A DNA stretch of 64,000 nucleotides from Myxococcales bacterium (lineage in GTDB: Bacteria > Myxococcota_A > UBA796 > GCA-2862545), in the NCBI GenBank assembly GCA_019634415.1, contig JAHQVJ010000116.1:23133-87132 (forward strand). Reading direction: 5' to 3'. Positions 51,494 through 59,706 of this stretch are shown piece after piece. How positions within the stretch are numbered: position 1 is the stretch's first letter; every line of letters starts with the position of its first letter. A program made the translations under genes and the position numbers. The notes below the pieces were generated by a model. It was not told the origin of the DNA and searched no databases. It was given only the letters and a program-made list of their open reading frames with translations.

Positions 51494-53610
51494 CCTCGCA
51501 CCCCCACCACGCGCACGAACCACGACTCCCAGGGGACCGTGCGGCCCACCAGCCGACGCACGGCGGCCGCCACCGGGGCAGCACGACCCTCGGGCAGGTG
51601 CGCCGCCACGCGCCCCAGCCACGACCGCTCGGTGGCTTGCAGCCAGCGGTCCACCATCGCCTGGGTGACGGTCAGCTCCGATCGCAGCGCCAGCGGCTCC
51701 ACCGTGCAGGGGATCCCTTCCGCCCGCAGTCCCTCCGCCAGCGCCTCCGGATCCGTGGCGACGTCGAGCTCGGCGTACAGCGCCTCCTCCGCCTCGGCCC
51801 AGCCATCCACCGCCTCGGCCACGAGATGCAGCCGCTGCGCACGATGAGGCTGCGACAGCGCCACCACCAGGCGTCCGTCGTCGGCCAGCAGCGCGGAGCT
51901 GGCACGCGCCAGCGCATCGGGAGCATCGGCCGGATCCCGGGCCACGAGTCGATCGAACCGCACGCCCTCCTCATCGGCCGCCTGCACCGCGTCGGCCAGC
52001 GTGCCCACCACCACCCGCGGACGCCGCAGCTCGGGCAAGCTGCGCGCCAGATCGTGCAGGGCGCTGCCCTGGCCCTCGTCCTCCACACGGCCCCAGACGT
52101 GGCCCTCCGGAGCGCTGCGCACGGCCTCCCACAGCAGCAGCCCCGTGCCAGCCCGCAGGTCCATCACCAGGTGATGGCGCACCACCCCCGCCGCCTCGAA
52201 CACCGCGGAGCGGACTTGCTCCAGGCGCTCCCCCGCTCGCCCCACCGCCCGCGCCAGCCAGCGATCGGCCGCCTTGTCGGATCCGTAGCTGAGGGGCTCG
52301 GGGGAGGGCTCCACCATCGCGGCGAGCTGGGCCTCCCGGCGGCGCTCCACCCGCTCGCGCACCGAGCCCTCGAAGCCCTGGTCCGACGGACGCCAGAACA
52401 CCCGGCCCTGCAGCGAGGTGGGCAGGTATTGCTGGGCCACCCAGTGATCCCGAAAGGCGTGCGGATACAGGTAGCCCTCGCCGTGACCGAAGTCCTTGGC
52501 GTCGCGGCTGGGGTCCTTGAGGTGGGTGGGAACGTCCCCGCTGCGCTCCGCCCCCACGGCCGTCAGCGCATCGAAGAAGCCCATGGTGGAGTTCGACTTG
52601 GGCGCCACCGCCAGGGTCAGCGTGGCGTGGGCCAGGTGGAAGCGCCCCTCGGGCATGCCCACGCGATCGAAGGCATCGGAGCAAGCCGTGATCACCGAGA
52701 GCACCGTGGGGTCGGCGAGCCCCACGTCCTCCGACGCCAGGATCAGCAGTCGTCGCAGGATGAACTTGGGATCTTCGCCCGCGTACACCATGCGGGCGAG
52801 CCAGTACAAGCTGGCGTCGGGATCGGAGCCGCGGATGGACTTGATGAAGGCGCTGATGGTGTCGAAGTGCGCGTCGCCCTCGCGGTCGTAGAGCACCGCT
52901 CGCCGCTGGATCGACTCCTCGGCCACCGCCAAGGTGATCACGATCTCCCCCGCCGCATCGGGCCCGGTGGTCTCCACCGCCAGCTCCAGCGCGTTCAGCA
53001 GCGCCCGTGCATCTCCGTTGGCCACGGAGACCAGGTGGCGAGCGGCTTCGTCGTCGAGGCGCACCGAGCGCTGCCCGTAGCCCGCGTCCGATGTGAGGGC
53101 GCGCTCCACCACCTGCTGCAGATCGGCGTCGGTCAAGGGCTCGAGGCGAAACAGCCGCGAGCGGCTCACCAGCGCCTTGTTGACCTCGAAGTAGGGGTTC
53201 TCGGTGGTGGCTCCCACCAGCACGATGGTGCCGTCCTCCACCCAGGGCAGCAGCGCGTCTTGCTGGGCCTTGTTGAAGCGATGCACCTCGTCCACGAACA
53301 AGATGGTGCGCTTCGAGAACAGATCGGCGCGCTGCGCCCGTGCGTCCGAGACCGCCGCGCGGATGTCCTTGACCCCGGCCAAGACCGCGTTGATCGCCAC
53401 GAAGCGGGCCTCGGTGCGATTGGCGATCACCCGGGCCAGGGTGGTCTTTCCGGTGCCCGGGGGCCCATAGAAGATCACCGACGACAGCTGATCGGCCTCG
53501 ATGGCTCGCCTCAGCAGGCGCCCCGGCCCCACGATGTGTTGCTGGCCGGCGATCTCGTCCAGCGTCTGCGGGCGCAGGCGCGCCGCGAGGGGCTCGCCCG
53601 CCTCGCGCAC
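51490..53610 (-). CDS. rarA: RarA (MgsA)-type AAA ATPase fused to a methyltransferase-like domain
   Basis: This protein of about 706 residues contains a full RarA clamp-loader-like ATPase: PQTLDEIAGQQHIVG, Walker A YGPPGTGKTT, Walker B ILFVDEVHRF, sensor GATTENPYFEVN and the tetramerisation region SFIKSIRGSDPDAS-like. RarA acts at stalled replication forks. The C-terminal part (about 430-700, HHLVMDLRAGTGLLLWEA) looks like a SAM-methyltransferase fold; a similar RarA plus unknown-domain fusion is annotated in cyanobacteria. GTG 53610 overlaps the upstream stop by one base (TAGTG); GTG 53625 is an alternative. Confidence 0.88.
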   Translation of the reverse strand: MREAGEPLAARLRPQTLDEIAGQQHIVGPGRLLRRAIEADQLSSVIFYGPPGTGKTTLARVIANRTEARFVAINAVLAGVKDIRAAVSDARAQRADLFSKRTILFVDEVHRFNKAQQDALLPWVEDGTIVLVGATTENPYFEVNKALVSRSRLFRLEPLTDADLQQVVERALTSDAGYGQRSVRLDDEAARHLVSVANGDARALLNALELAVETTGPDAAGEIVITLAVAEESIQRRAVLYDREGDAHFDTISAFIKSIRGSDPDASLYWLARMVYAGEDPKFILRRLLILASEDVGLADPTVLSVITACSDAFDRVGMPEGRFHLAHATLTLAVAPKSNSTMGFFDALTAVGAERSGDVPTHLKDPSRDAKDFGHGEGYLYPHAFRDHWVAQQYLPTSLQGRVFWRPSDQGFEGSVRERVERRREAQLAAMVEPSPEPLSYGSDKAADRWLARAVGRAGERLEQVRSAVFEAAGVVRHHLVMDLRAGTGLLLWEAVRSAPEGHVWGRVEDEGQGSALHDLARSLPELRRPRVVVGTLADAVQAADEEGVRFDRLVARDPADAPDALARASSALLADDGRLVVALSQPHRAQRLHLVAEAVDGWAEAEEALYAELDVATDPEALAEGLRAEGIPCTVEPLALRSELTVTQAMVDRWLQATERSWLGRVAAHLPEGRAAPVAAAVRRLVGRTVPWESWFVRVVGVRG

Positions 53611-53945
53611 TACAGCGACGTCCACAGGCCGCCACGGGCCGAGCACTGGGCCGAGGCGGACTGTCCCGTCCAGAAGGGGGCATAGAACAGGGAGACCGTC
53701 ACCCAGTCGGTGCCGGTCTCCAGACGGCACTCCCCGATGGCACCGCTGGGGCACATCTGCGCCAGCTCACCCTCCGGGTCGCACTCCTCGGCCACCTCGG
53801 CCTCGGAGTACCCGATGCCTTCGAAGACGATGCAGTCGCCGTCGAGCTCGGACTCGTCGCAGGCTCTGAGCTCCATGCCGGGCCCCACGCCCGACCCACA
53901 GCCCATCGCCGTGACGAGCCACCACCATCCACACGACGACCGCAT
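53610..53945 (-). CDS. Small Cys-rich lipoprotein
   Basis: This 111-residue lipoprotein has signal MRSSCGWWWLVTAMGC and seven Cys after it, probably in disulfides. No family is recognised. Its stop overlaps the RarA start by one base, so the two are co-translated although a functional link is not evident. Confidence 0.65.
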   Translation of the reverse strand: MRSSCGWWWLVTAMGCGSGVGPGMELRACDESELDGDCIVFEGIGYSEAEVAEECDPEGELAQMCPSGAIGECRLETGTDWVTVSLFYAPFWTGQSASAQCSARGGLWTSL

Positions 53946-53981
53946 CCACGCCTCCAGCTGCCCGGCCCGGGCAGCTGCATG

Positions 53982-54410
53982 CTACAGCGCGAAGGGCCCC
54001 GCCCGCAGCAGCGTGGACAGCTTGCTCCGCTGCTCTGCCGTCAGCAACGCGTGCAGACGCTGAACCGTGGAGATGGCCGCGTCGCGCTCGCTTCCAGCGG
54101 CGGTGACGCGCACCTCGGCAGCCAGCTTCAGCGCAGCTGCGTCGAGGGTGTCCGCCGCGATGAGATCGGCCAGGGTGGCTCGGGCTCGTCGGCGATCCAG
54201 ATCAGCCTGTTCGCGCTCCAGGCGCAGATCTTCGAGGATCCGCGCCACCTCCGCCGTCTGCGCCTCGTCCAGCGACAGGCGATCGATGAGGAAGCGTAGC
54301 GGGCGTCGCATGCCGAAGCCGCGACCGCGGCCGCCTCCGTGGCCGGGTCCACCAGGGCCACGACGATGGGACGGGTGACGCCAACGGCGCCCCAAGGGTC
54401 CGTGAAACAT
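53982..54410 (-). CDS. Spy/CpxP-like (LTXXQ) helical protein
   Basis: This 142-residue protein starts at ATG 54410 with AGGAG upstream. The body (LSLDEAQTAEVARILEDLRL, then LHALLTAEQRSKLSTLL) has the long-helix layout and the LTxEQ-type motif of Spy/CpxP/ZraP proteins, which act as periplasmic chaperones or metal sensors. The N-terminus is His-, Gly- and Arg-rich with no clear signal peptide, which is odd; it may bind metal. It diverges from a TonB-like gene. Confidence 0.65.
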   Translation of the reverse strand: MFHGPLGRRWRHPSHRRGPGGPGHGGGRGRGFGMRRPLRFLIDRLSLDEAQTAEVARILEDLRLEREQADLDRRRARATLADLIAADTLDAAALKLAAEVRVTAAGSERDAAISTVQRLHALLTAEQRSKLSTLLRAGPFAL

Positions 54411-54423
54411 TCGTTTTCTCCTA

Positions 54424-54449
54424 CTCGTTCGGGCACAGCCTCGAACGGG
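54424..54449. promoter_or_regulatory. Inverted repeat in the Spy-like/TonB divergent region
   Basis: CGTTCG and CGAACG (54426-54431 and 54442-54447) form an inverted repeat with a 10-nt gap; on the plus strand two more pairs extend it outward through a G-T wobble. It lies just upstream of the Spy-like ribosome-binding site, so it could be an operator or a leader hairpin. The rest of the 129-nt region holds no gene. Confidence 0.35.
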
Positions 54450-54539
54450 GGTGTGATGTTGCGCGGGCCGAATGCCTCGCGCGTAAGGAACCTAGGCACG
54501 GCTGCGTTGAGGGTCAACCACGAACGCACTGGAGGACTC

Positions 54540-55259
54540 ATGTTCGACGCCGTTGGCCGCTCCCTCGACCCCGAGGCGACCCGCCGCACGGGCACGTCGC
54601 TGCTGCTCACCGCCGGCGTCATGGGCGTCGTGGCGGGGGTGCTGGGGGCGTTGAGCTTCGCGATGGTGCACGGAACCGAGGCGCTGCCGACGCCGCCCCC
54701 CGAGCCCATGGTGGAGCTGATGCCGCTCAACAGCAACGTGGCCGAGCTGGCCCTGCCGAGTGCTCCCCGGCTCGGAGGCGGCACCTCCGAGGCACTGCCC
54801 GAGCCCGTGCCGGAGCCGACCGAGCCTGATCCGAAGGCCACGCTGACTCCCGCGGTGGATCCGAGCGTGGTGCTCGCCAAGCCCACCGGCGGTCCGCCAG
54901 GTCCCGGCACGCCCGAGGGCCACCCCGAGGGGAGCGGCCGCGGCGACGGCGACTGCATCGGTCCCCACTGCCAGGGAATCGCCGACCCACACGAACGTCT
55001 CGAGACCCGCAAGCGGGTGGAGCCTCGCTTCCCCAAGGAGGCCAAGCAGCGGGGGCTCTCCGGCGCTCGGTGCCTCGCCACCATCTCCATCGACGAGCGT
55101 GGCGTTCCCTACGACGTCATCGTCCAGGACTGCCCCGAGGTCTTCCGCGCCGAGACGCGTCGCGCGTTGTACGCCTGGCGCTGGTACCCCGTCCGCGACG
55201 CGAAGCGACAGAGGGTGCGCGCCATCACTCAGATCGGGGTGACCTTCGAGCTGAAATAG
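54540..55259 (+). CDS. TonB-like energy transducer
   Basis: This 239-residue protein starts at ATG 54540, four bases after GGAGG. It has one transmembrane helix (about 20-43, TSLLLTAGVMGVVAGVLGAL), a Pro- and Glu-rich spacer (about 50-125, PEPVPEPTEPDP) and a C-terminal TonB-like domain (about 155-239: ARCLATISIDERGVPYDVIV, YAWRWYPV). The domain has the Cys pair seen in other TonB-C-like domains of this window. No ExbB or ExbD is adjacent. It probably links the inner membrane to outer-membrane partners. Confidence 0.82.
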   Translation: MFDAVGRSLDPEATRRTGTSLLLTAGVMGVVAGVLGALSFAMVHGTEALPTPPPEPMVELMPLNSNVAELALPSAPRLGGGTSEALPEPVPEPTEPDPKATLTPAVDPSVVLAKPTGGPPGPGTPEGHPEGSGRGDGDCIGPHCQGIADPHERLETRKRVEPRFPKEAKQRGLSGARCLATISIDERGVPYDVIVQDCPEVFRAETRRALYAWRWYPVRDAKRQRVRAITQIGVTFELK

Positions 55260-55267
55260 GGCTTCGC

Positions 55268-55678
55268 TCAGCTCAGCGACGCCAGCCACTCCGGATCCGG
55301 ATCACACGGCGACGACACGTCCACCAGCGTGCCGTCCGGATCCACGATGATCATGCGGCGCTGACCATAGAACTCGTCGGTGGGCGGCTGCTCCACCACG
55401 ATCTCCTTGGCCTGACAGACCTCGTGCACCGCGTCCACGTCGTCCACCACGATGGTGAGGAACGAGCCCCGAGGCGGCGTGCGGTACTGGGGCGGGATCA
55501 GCGCGTGGGTCCGGCGCATCAGCGCCACCTCGATGCCCGACCGTTCGCCAGCCGTCAGGTGCACGAACCAGTCGCTGTCGAAGGCCACGTCCCAGGCGAA
55601 CAACTCCGTGTAGAAGCTGCGCGAGCGCTGCAGATCGGACACGAAGAGGGTCGGAAAGGCACGCTGAATAGGTCTCAC
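55268..55678 (-). CDS. Glyoxalase/VOC-family protein
   Basis: This 136-residue protein has the VOC fold in two halves: FVSDLQRSRSFYTELFAW at the N-terminus and FLTIVVDDVDAVHEVCQA with IIVDPDGTLVDVSSP at the C-terminus. Single-domain VOC proteins dimerise and bind a metal or small molecule; the metal ligands cannot be assigned surely. It is cytoplasmic. It lies at the end of the long minus-strand series, 125 nt after the lipoprotein gene; that gap shows nothing beyond a repeated GGTCAGCG. Confidence 0.85.
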   Translation of the reverse strand: MRPIQRAFPTLFVSDLQRSRSFYTELFAWDVAFDSDWFVHLTAGERSGIEVALMRRTHALIPPQYRTPPRGSFLTIVVDDVDAVHEVCQAKEIVVEQPPTDEFYGQRRMIIVDPDGTLVDVSSPCDPDPEWLASLS

Positions 55679-55803
55679 ACCGACTCCAGGGGTCAGCGCC
55701 GACCGACGGTCAGCGGGGGCGCCGAACAGCGACCGGCCTGCAGGGCGACATCAGATACTCGCATTTCCAGCCGGCGCAAGGTCGGCGACGACGGCTGCAC
55801 CGC

Positions 55804-56295
55804 TCACTCGGCGCGAAACACGCCCTCGGACAGCAGCACGAGGAAGCGCCCGTCGTCGTCGGCACCCGACGACCAGATGTCCGGCTCGAAGACCACGTCG
55901 AGCTCGACGCTGTCTCGAACCACCTCGCCATCGATCTCGACCCTGTCGCGTCTGCTGTCGCGGAAGCGATCCACGAGCCGGCTGCCCGAGTCGTCGAAGA
56001 GGAAGGTCTCGTAGGAGCCCTCGACCTCCACTGTCGACACCGTCTGCTGCCCCCAGCACGCCGCGGTCTGCGTGGTTGCCTCCCGCCTAGTGAACCGCCC
56101 TTGCGGGCTGAACGTATAAGTCGAGGTATGACGCTCGCAGGGCGTGTCCATCACCCCGAACGGCGCGCTGGGCTGCACGAACGACTCGATCACCCGCAGC
56201 CAGATTCCTTGGATCTCACGAAGGGCATCGTCGGTGTCGGATGCGCACGCACCGAGCAGAGGAGCCAGGCAGAAGATGGGCCAGAACCGATTCAC
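55804..56295 (-). CDS. Tandem paralogous lipoprotein, copy 4
   Basis: This 163-residue lipoprotein starts at GTG 56295 with GGAG upstream (MNRFWPIFCLAPLLGAC). It shares a pattern with the three genes before it: an IQGIW-type start, a Cys in the first third, YTFSPQGRFTRRE, a second Cys, VEGSYETFLFDD, and the ending DDDGRFLVLLSEGVFRAE. The single domain of about 140 residues is beta-rich and lipocalin-like in rhythm, and I know no named family. Confidence 0.75.
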   Translation of the reverse strand: MNRFWPIFCLAPLLGACASDTDDALREIQGIWLRVIESFVQPSAPFGVMDTPCERHTSTYTFSPQGRFTRREATTQTAACWGQQTVSTVEVEGSYETFLFDDSGSRLVDRFRDSRRDRVEIDGEVVRDSVELDVVFEPDIWSSGADDDGRFLVLLSEGVFRAE

Positions 56296-56312
56296 GTTAG
56301 CTCCGCTGGCCC

Positions 56313-56810
56313 CTACTGGGCCTGGAAGGTTCCCTCGGCGAACAGGGCCAGGAAGCGTCCTCGATCGTTGGTGTAGGCCGACCACGCTTGGGTCGTGACG
56401 GCCGCGTCGCGCACGACGTCCTCGCGGATCAGCTCTCCCTCTCTCTCCTCCCGCACCGTCCATCCCAGGTAGCTCATCGTCATGTACTTTCCGTCGTCCT
56501 CGTCATAGATGAACGGGAAGTAGCTTCCTTGCCATTCGATCGACTCGACGGTGTCCACGTACCCGCACTCGGCCAGATAGGTCAGCGTGTCGTCGCGAAC
56601 GAAGTCGCCCGTCGGAAGGAACGAGATCTCGACCGTCAGGGATACGCACAGCACCGGCTCACGATCAGGGTTCTCCGTGGGTTCGTAGTCCAAGGCCTCG
56701 AGGAGCCAGTTCCCCTCGAGCTCCTCGAACAGCTCCTCCTGCGTGATCGGCGCCTCGCACCCGGTCGACGACAGGAGCAACAGAGCAACGGGCAACGGAA
56801 TTCGACGCAT
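56313..56810 (-). CDS. Tandem paralogous lipoprotein, copy 3
   Basis: This 165-residue lipoprotein starts at ATG 56810 with a GGGGGG run upstream (MRRIPLPVALLLLSSTGC); ATG 56837, overlapping the previous stop, is possible. It has the shared pattern: LEGNWLLEALDY, VLCVSLTVEISFLPTGDFVRDD, ECGYVDTVES, WQGSYFPFIYDEDDGKYMTM, and the ending GRFLALFAEGTFQAQ. It is the most divergent of the four copies. Confidence 0.75.
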   Translation of the reverse strand: MRRIPLPVALLLLSSTGCEAPITQEELFEELEGNWLLEALDYEPTENPDREPVLCVSLTVEISFLPTGDFVRDDTLTYLAECGYVDTVESIEWQGSYFPFIYDEDDGKYMTMSYLGWTVREEREGELIREDVVRDAAVTTQAWSAYTNDRGRFLALFAEGTFQAQ

Positions 56811-56833
56811 GGAGCCCCCCGGCACGGATGCCG

Positions 56834-57310
56834 TCATTCTTCGTTCGTGCGGAACACGCCTTCCTCGAACAGCACGAGGAACGGCCCGTCGTCGTCGCTG
56901 CCAGCGGTCCAGGAATCCGAGACGGTGAACGCATCCAGCTCCGTGCGATCTTCGCCCACCTCCCCCGCGATCTCCTCGACCACGTGGGTGCGTTCGTGGA
57001 ACAAGCTGATGTACCGCTCCAGGTCGTTGCTCAGCACGAAGGTGACGTAGGTTCCTTCCGCTTCGGTGGTGGTGACGACCTCGTTGCGGTCACAACGGCC
57101 CGTCGTCGTGTCCTGCTGGCGACGGGTGAAGGTGCCGTCGGACTCGAACACGTAGTCGACGAACAGCTCGCGACAGGGCTCGTTGGCTGCGTCGGGACCC
57201 TGCTCGAAGATCTGCAGCCCGAGGGTCCAGGCCCCCTCGACGTCGCGGAGCGCAGCCTCCGGACTCGGGGCACATGCGGCCAGGACTCCCACGACGGCAG
57301 CAGCTCGCAC
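56834..57310 (-). CDS. Tandem paralogous lipoprotein, copy 2
   Basis: This 158-residue lipoprotein starts at GTG 57310, three bases after the stop of copy 1 (MRAAAVVGVLAAC). Shared pattern: VEGAWTLGLQIFEQ, CRELFVDYVFESDGTFTRR, a Cys in GRCDRN, AEGTYVTFVLSNDLERYISL, and the ending DDDGPFLVLFEEGVFRTNEE. The close spacing shows one transcript with its paralogues. Confidence 0.78.
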   Translation of the reverse strand: MRAAAVVGVLAACAPSPEAALRDVEGAWTLGLQIFEQGPDAANEPCRELFVDYVFESDGTFTRRQQDTTTGRCDRNEVVTTTEAEGTYVTFVLSNDLERYISLFHERTHVVEEIAGEVGEDRTELDAFTVSDSWTAGSDDDGPFLVLFEEGVFRTNEE

Positions 57311-57313
57311 GAC

Positions 57314-57847
57314 CTACAGCTCCACGGAGCGAGTATCGGGTGTGGTTCGCGGCTCGCCGAAGAAGACCCCATCGACGAACAGCACGAGGAAGGGGCCATG
57401 AGCACCCTCCCCCGCCGTCCAGGCCTGACTCGCGGTGGCCGTGTCGGGATCGATGGACAGGTCGACGAACTCCCCAGCCCTGTCGGTCTGCTGCAGAGTG
57501 GTCTGTGTGAGGCTCACGTACCTCGCACCGTCGTCGTCGATGAAATAGCTCACGTAGGTGCCCTCCACGGACACCACCTCCGCCACGGGCGTTCTGCCAC
57601 CACATTCAGTCACCAGCGCCGACTCTCGTACCCTGGAATACGTTCCGTCGGAACGAAACTCCAGGTCGTCCTGGATTCGCACACACGGAAGGGGCTCGAA
57701 GCCGTCGCGGTGCTCGATCACCACCAACTGTTGATGCCACACACCCTCGATGTCGCCGAGCAGGGCATCGCCGGGCACGCCACAGCCGCCCAGAGCAGAA
57801 AAAAGAGAAACGAAGAGGACAGGCCGTATTCGGGTGAAGAAAACCAC
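57314..57847 (-). CDS. Tandem paralogous lipoprotein, copy 1
   Basis: This 177-residue lipoprotein is placed at GTG 57847 (MVFFTRIRPVLFVSLFSALG then GC), although no strong ribosome-binding site precedes it. Shared pattern: IEGVWHQQLVVIEH, CVRIQDDLEFRSDGTYSRV, ECGGRTPV, VEGTYVSYFIDDDGARYVSL, and GAHGPFLVLFVDGVFFGE. It follows the shorter beta-helix gene by 37 nt and probably belongs to the same transcript. Confidence 0.75.
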   Translation of the reverse strand: MVFFTRIRPVLFVSLFSALGGCGVPGDALLGDIEGVWHQQLVVIEHRDGFEPLPCVRIQDDLEFRSDGTYSRVRESALVTECGGRTPVAEVVSVEGTYVSYFIDDDGARYVSLTQTTLQQTDRAGEFVDLSIDPDTATASQAWTAGEGAHGPFLVLFVDGVFFGEPRTTPDTRSVEL

Positions 57848-57884
57848 GGCGGGATTCTGCCAGCGGGCGCGCCGTGATGCAACC

Positions 57885-59675
57885 TCAGCACACGGAAGCC
57901 TCCCCATGGCGCAGCCCGAACCGTTGCCTCCGTGCGCCGAACAGGACGAGCAGGCCCACGAAGCCGGCTGGGGGCCCCGTCGGGCCGCAGAACCAGGAGC
58001 GCGGTGCCGCCGCTGTCGACTGCCCGGCTGAGCCTGGATCCTCCGATGTCTCGGGAGGCCCGGCGGCCTCCTCACAGTCTGCCGCCGCCGAGCGCGTGCC
58101 GTCGAAGGGATCGCAGTCTCCCTCGATCACCCCGTCTTCGTCCAGATCGTGCAGCAGCGAGGCCCCTGGCCCCCCGTAGGCCCCTAGATCGGCGATCGTG
58201 CCGTCGTCGTCCAGCACGGTGGGATCCCCTCCGTCGACGGTCGGCCCCTCCGGGTTCGTCCGAAAGGAGCCGCACGGCCCGTCGTCGACGAACTGGGGAT
58301 CCTCCACCATCGCCTCCGACTCGAACGCAGCCCCTCCGAACAGCTCCGATGCGTCCCAGTACAGATTCCACGACGCCCACACGGCGCCCTCGGAGAACGC
58401 CCAGAGCACCGGCCCCCCCACGTGAGACACCACGACGTTGTTGGAGAGCGTGCCGCCCGCCTCCTCGGCGAAGAACAGTGCCTGCGGGCCTTGGCTCGCC
58501 ACGAAGGTGTTCTGCGAGACCGTGGTGACGGACGTGCCCCAGCCCAGCACCGACGCCCCCGACTGGGTGGCGACCACGTCGTGGAAGATGTTGTTGCGGA
58601 GGGTGCCCGTCAGGCTGCCCGACCAGTCGTTGATGGCCACAGCTCCGCCGTCTCGGGCATCGCTGTCGCACAGGTGGTTGCCCGCCACGTCGAAGGTGCC
58701 CTCGGCCCCCAGCAACAGCGTGCCGCCGGTGGAGGTCGCCCGATTCGACACGAACCGATTCCGCCACACCTGCAGATCCAGGTTGCCCACCGCGAAGACC
58801 GCGCCACCATCGCTGGACGAGCTGTTGCGCTCGAAGACCGTCTGCTGGATCCGGGAGGACCAGGTGAGGGTGAGCTCCAGCGCTCCGCCCCCCACCTCGC
58901 TCACGTTGTCGGCGAGTCGACCGCCGAGCAGCCGAAGGCTGCCTCCCCGAACGCTCATCGCGCCACCGTAGCCACCGTAGCCGCTCACGTCGTCGGCCTC
59001 GTTGCGCACGAAGGTGCAGTCCTCGACGACCACGTCGCTGTCTTGCGCGCCAAGCGCCCCGCCGTTGTCGGCGCGCCCCCCCTCGAAGTGCGAGCGCCGC
59101 ACCTCGGCGGTGGAGTCGACCAGCTGCAGCGAGCCCCCCGTCACGCTGGCCTCGCCCCCCGAGAAGCGGGTCTCTTCCAGGGTGACGACCGCACCCTCCG
59201 CGTACAGGTGGCCCCCCGTCAGCACCGAGGGCGACGTGGTGAAGTCGACGTCTCGAAGCGTGAGGTGCCCTCCCTCGACGTGCAGATGCCCTCCGTGCGC
59301 GACGTCTGGGCCGTTCTCGAAGGCCACGTGCGCGAGGACCACGGTGGCGTAGGTAGCGGCAACGGGGCGATGAGTCCCCGCGCCGTCCAGCGTGAGATCC
59401 GACACGGTCACCGGCAGCACGCTGTCGATGGTGAGGGCCGAGCTGCCCGTCACGTCCGAGGCCACCAGGCGCGTCTGATCCACCCCCTGGCCGCGCAGCG
59501 TCAGTTCCTTGGAGATGTTGGCGTGCAGGGGGTGCCTCCCCGCAGCCACGTCGATCACGTCTCCCGGTCGTGCCGCGTCGACGGCCTCCTGCACCGTGGC
59601 GAAGTCTCCCTGTGGACCGACGGTCCAGGTACCTCCCCAAGCGGTGGAACCAGACAGCACCAGACTGTAGAGCAT
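57885..59675 (-). CDS. Right-handed beta-helix surface protein with CGPTGP tail, copy B
   Basis: This 596-residue protein starts at ATG 59675, eight bases after GGAGG, with signal MLYSLVLSGSTAWGG. WTVGPQGDFATVQEAVDAA opens a pectate-lyase-like beta-helix with many short GG-rich turns (GGALGAQDSDVVVEDCTF). No lyase active site is evident. The C-terminus is a Pro/Thr/Ser spacer, then PRSWFCGPTGPPAGFV, a hydrophobic stretch and GARRQR. It is a close paralogue of the next gene and probably surface-anchored through its Cys tail. Confidence 0.85.
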   Translation of the reverse strand: MLYSLVLSGSTAWGGTWTVGPQGDFATVQEAVDAARPGDVIDVAAGRHPLHANISKELTLRGQGVDQTRLVASDVTGSSALTIDSVLPVTVSDLTLDGAGTHRPVAATYATVVLAHVAFENGPDVAHGGHLHVEGGHLTLRDVDFTTSPSVLTGGHLYAEGAVVTLEETRFSGGEASVTGGSLQLVDSTAEVRRSHFEGGRADNGGALGAQDSDVVVEDCTFVRNEADDVSGYGGYGGAMSVRGGSLRLLGGRLADNVSEVGGGALELTLTWSSRIQQTVFERNSSSSDGGAVFAVGNLDLQVWRNRFVSNRATSTGGTLLLGAEGTFDVAGNHLCDSDARDGGAVAINDWSGSLTGTLRNNIFHDVVATQSGASVLGWGTSVTTVSQNTFVASQGPQALFFAEEAGGTLSNNVVVSHVGGPVLWAFSEGAVWASWNLYWDASELFGGAAFESEAMVEDPQFVDDGPCGSFRTNPEGPTVDGGDPTVLDDDGTIADLGAYGGPGASLLHDLDEDGVIEGDCDPFDGTRSAAADCEEAAGPPETSEDPGSAGQSTAAAPRSWFCGPTGPPAGFVGLLVLFGARRQRFGLRHGEASVC

Positions 59676-59706
59676 CGGGTCAGCCTCCGCGCCGGACGAT
59701 CCGACT

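Noticed and set aside
54487..54517. GGAACC with GTCAA as an ECF sigma promoter for the TonB-like gene
   Set aside because: The distance between the boxes is about 21 nt, beyond the usual 16-17, so the match may be chance.
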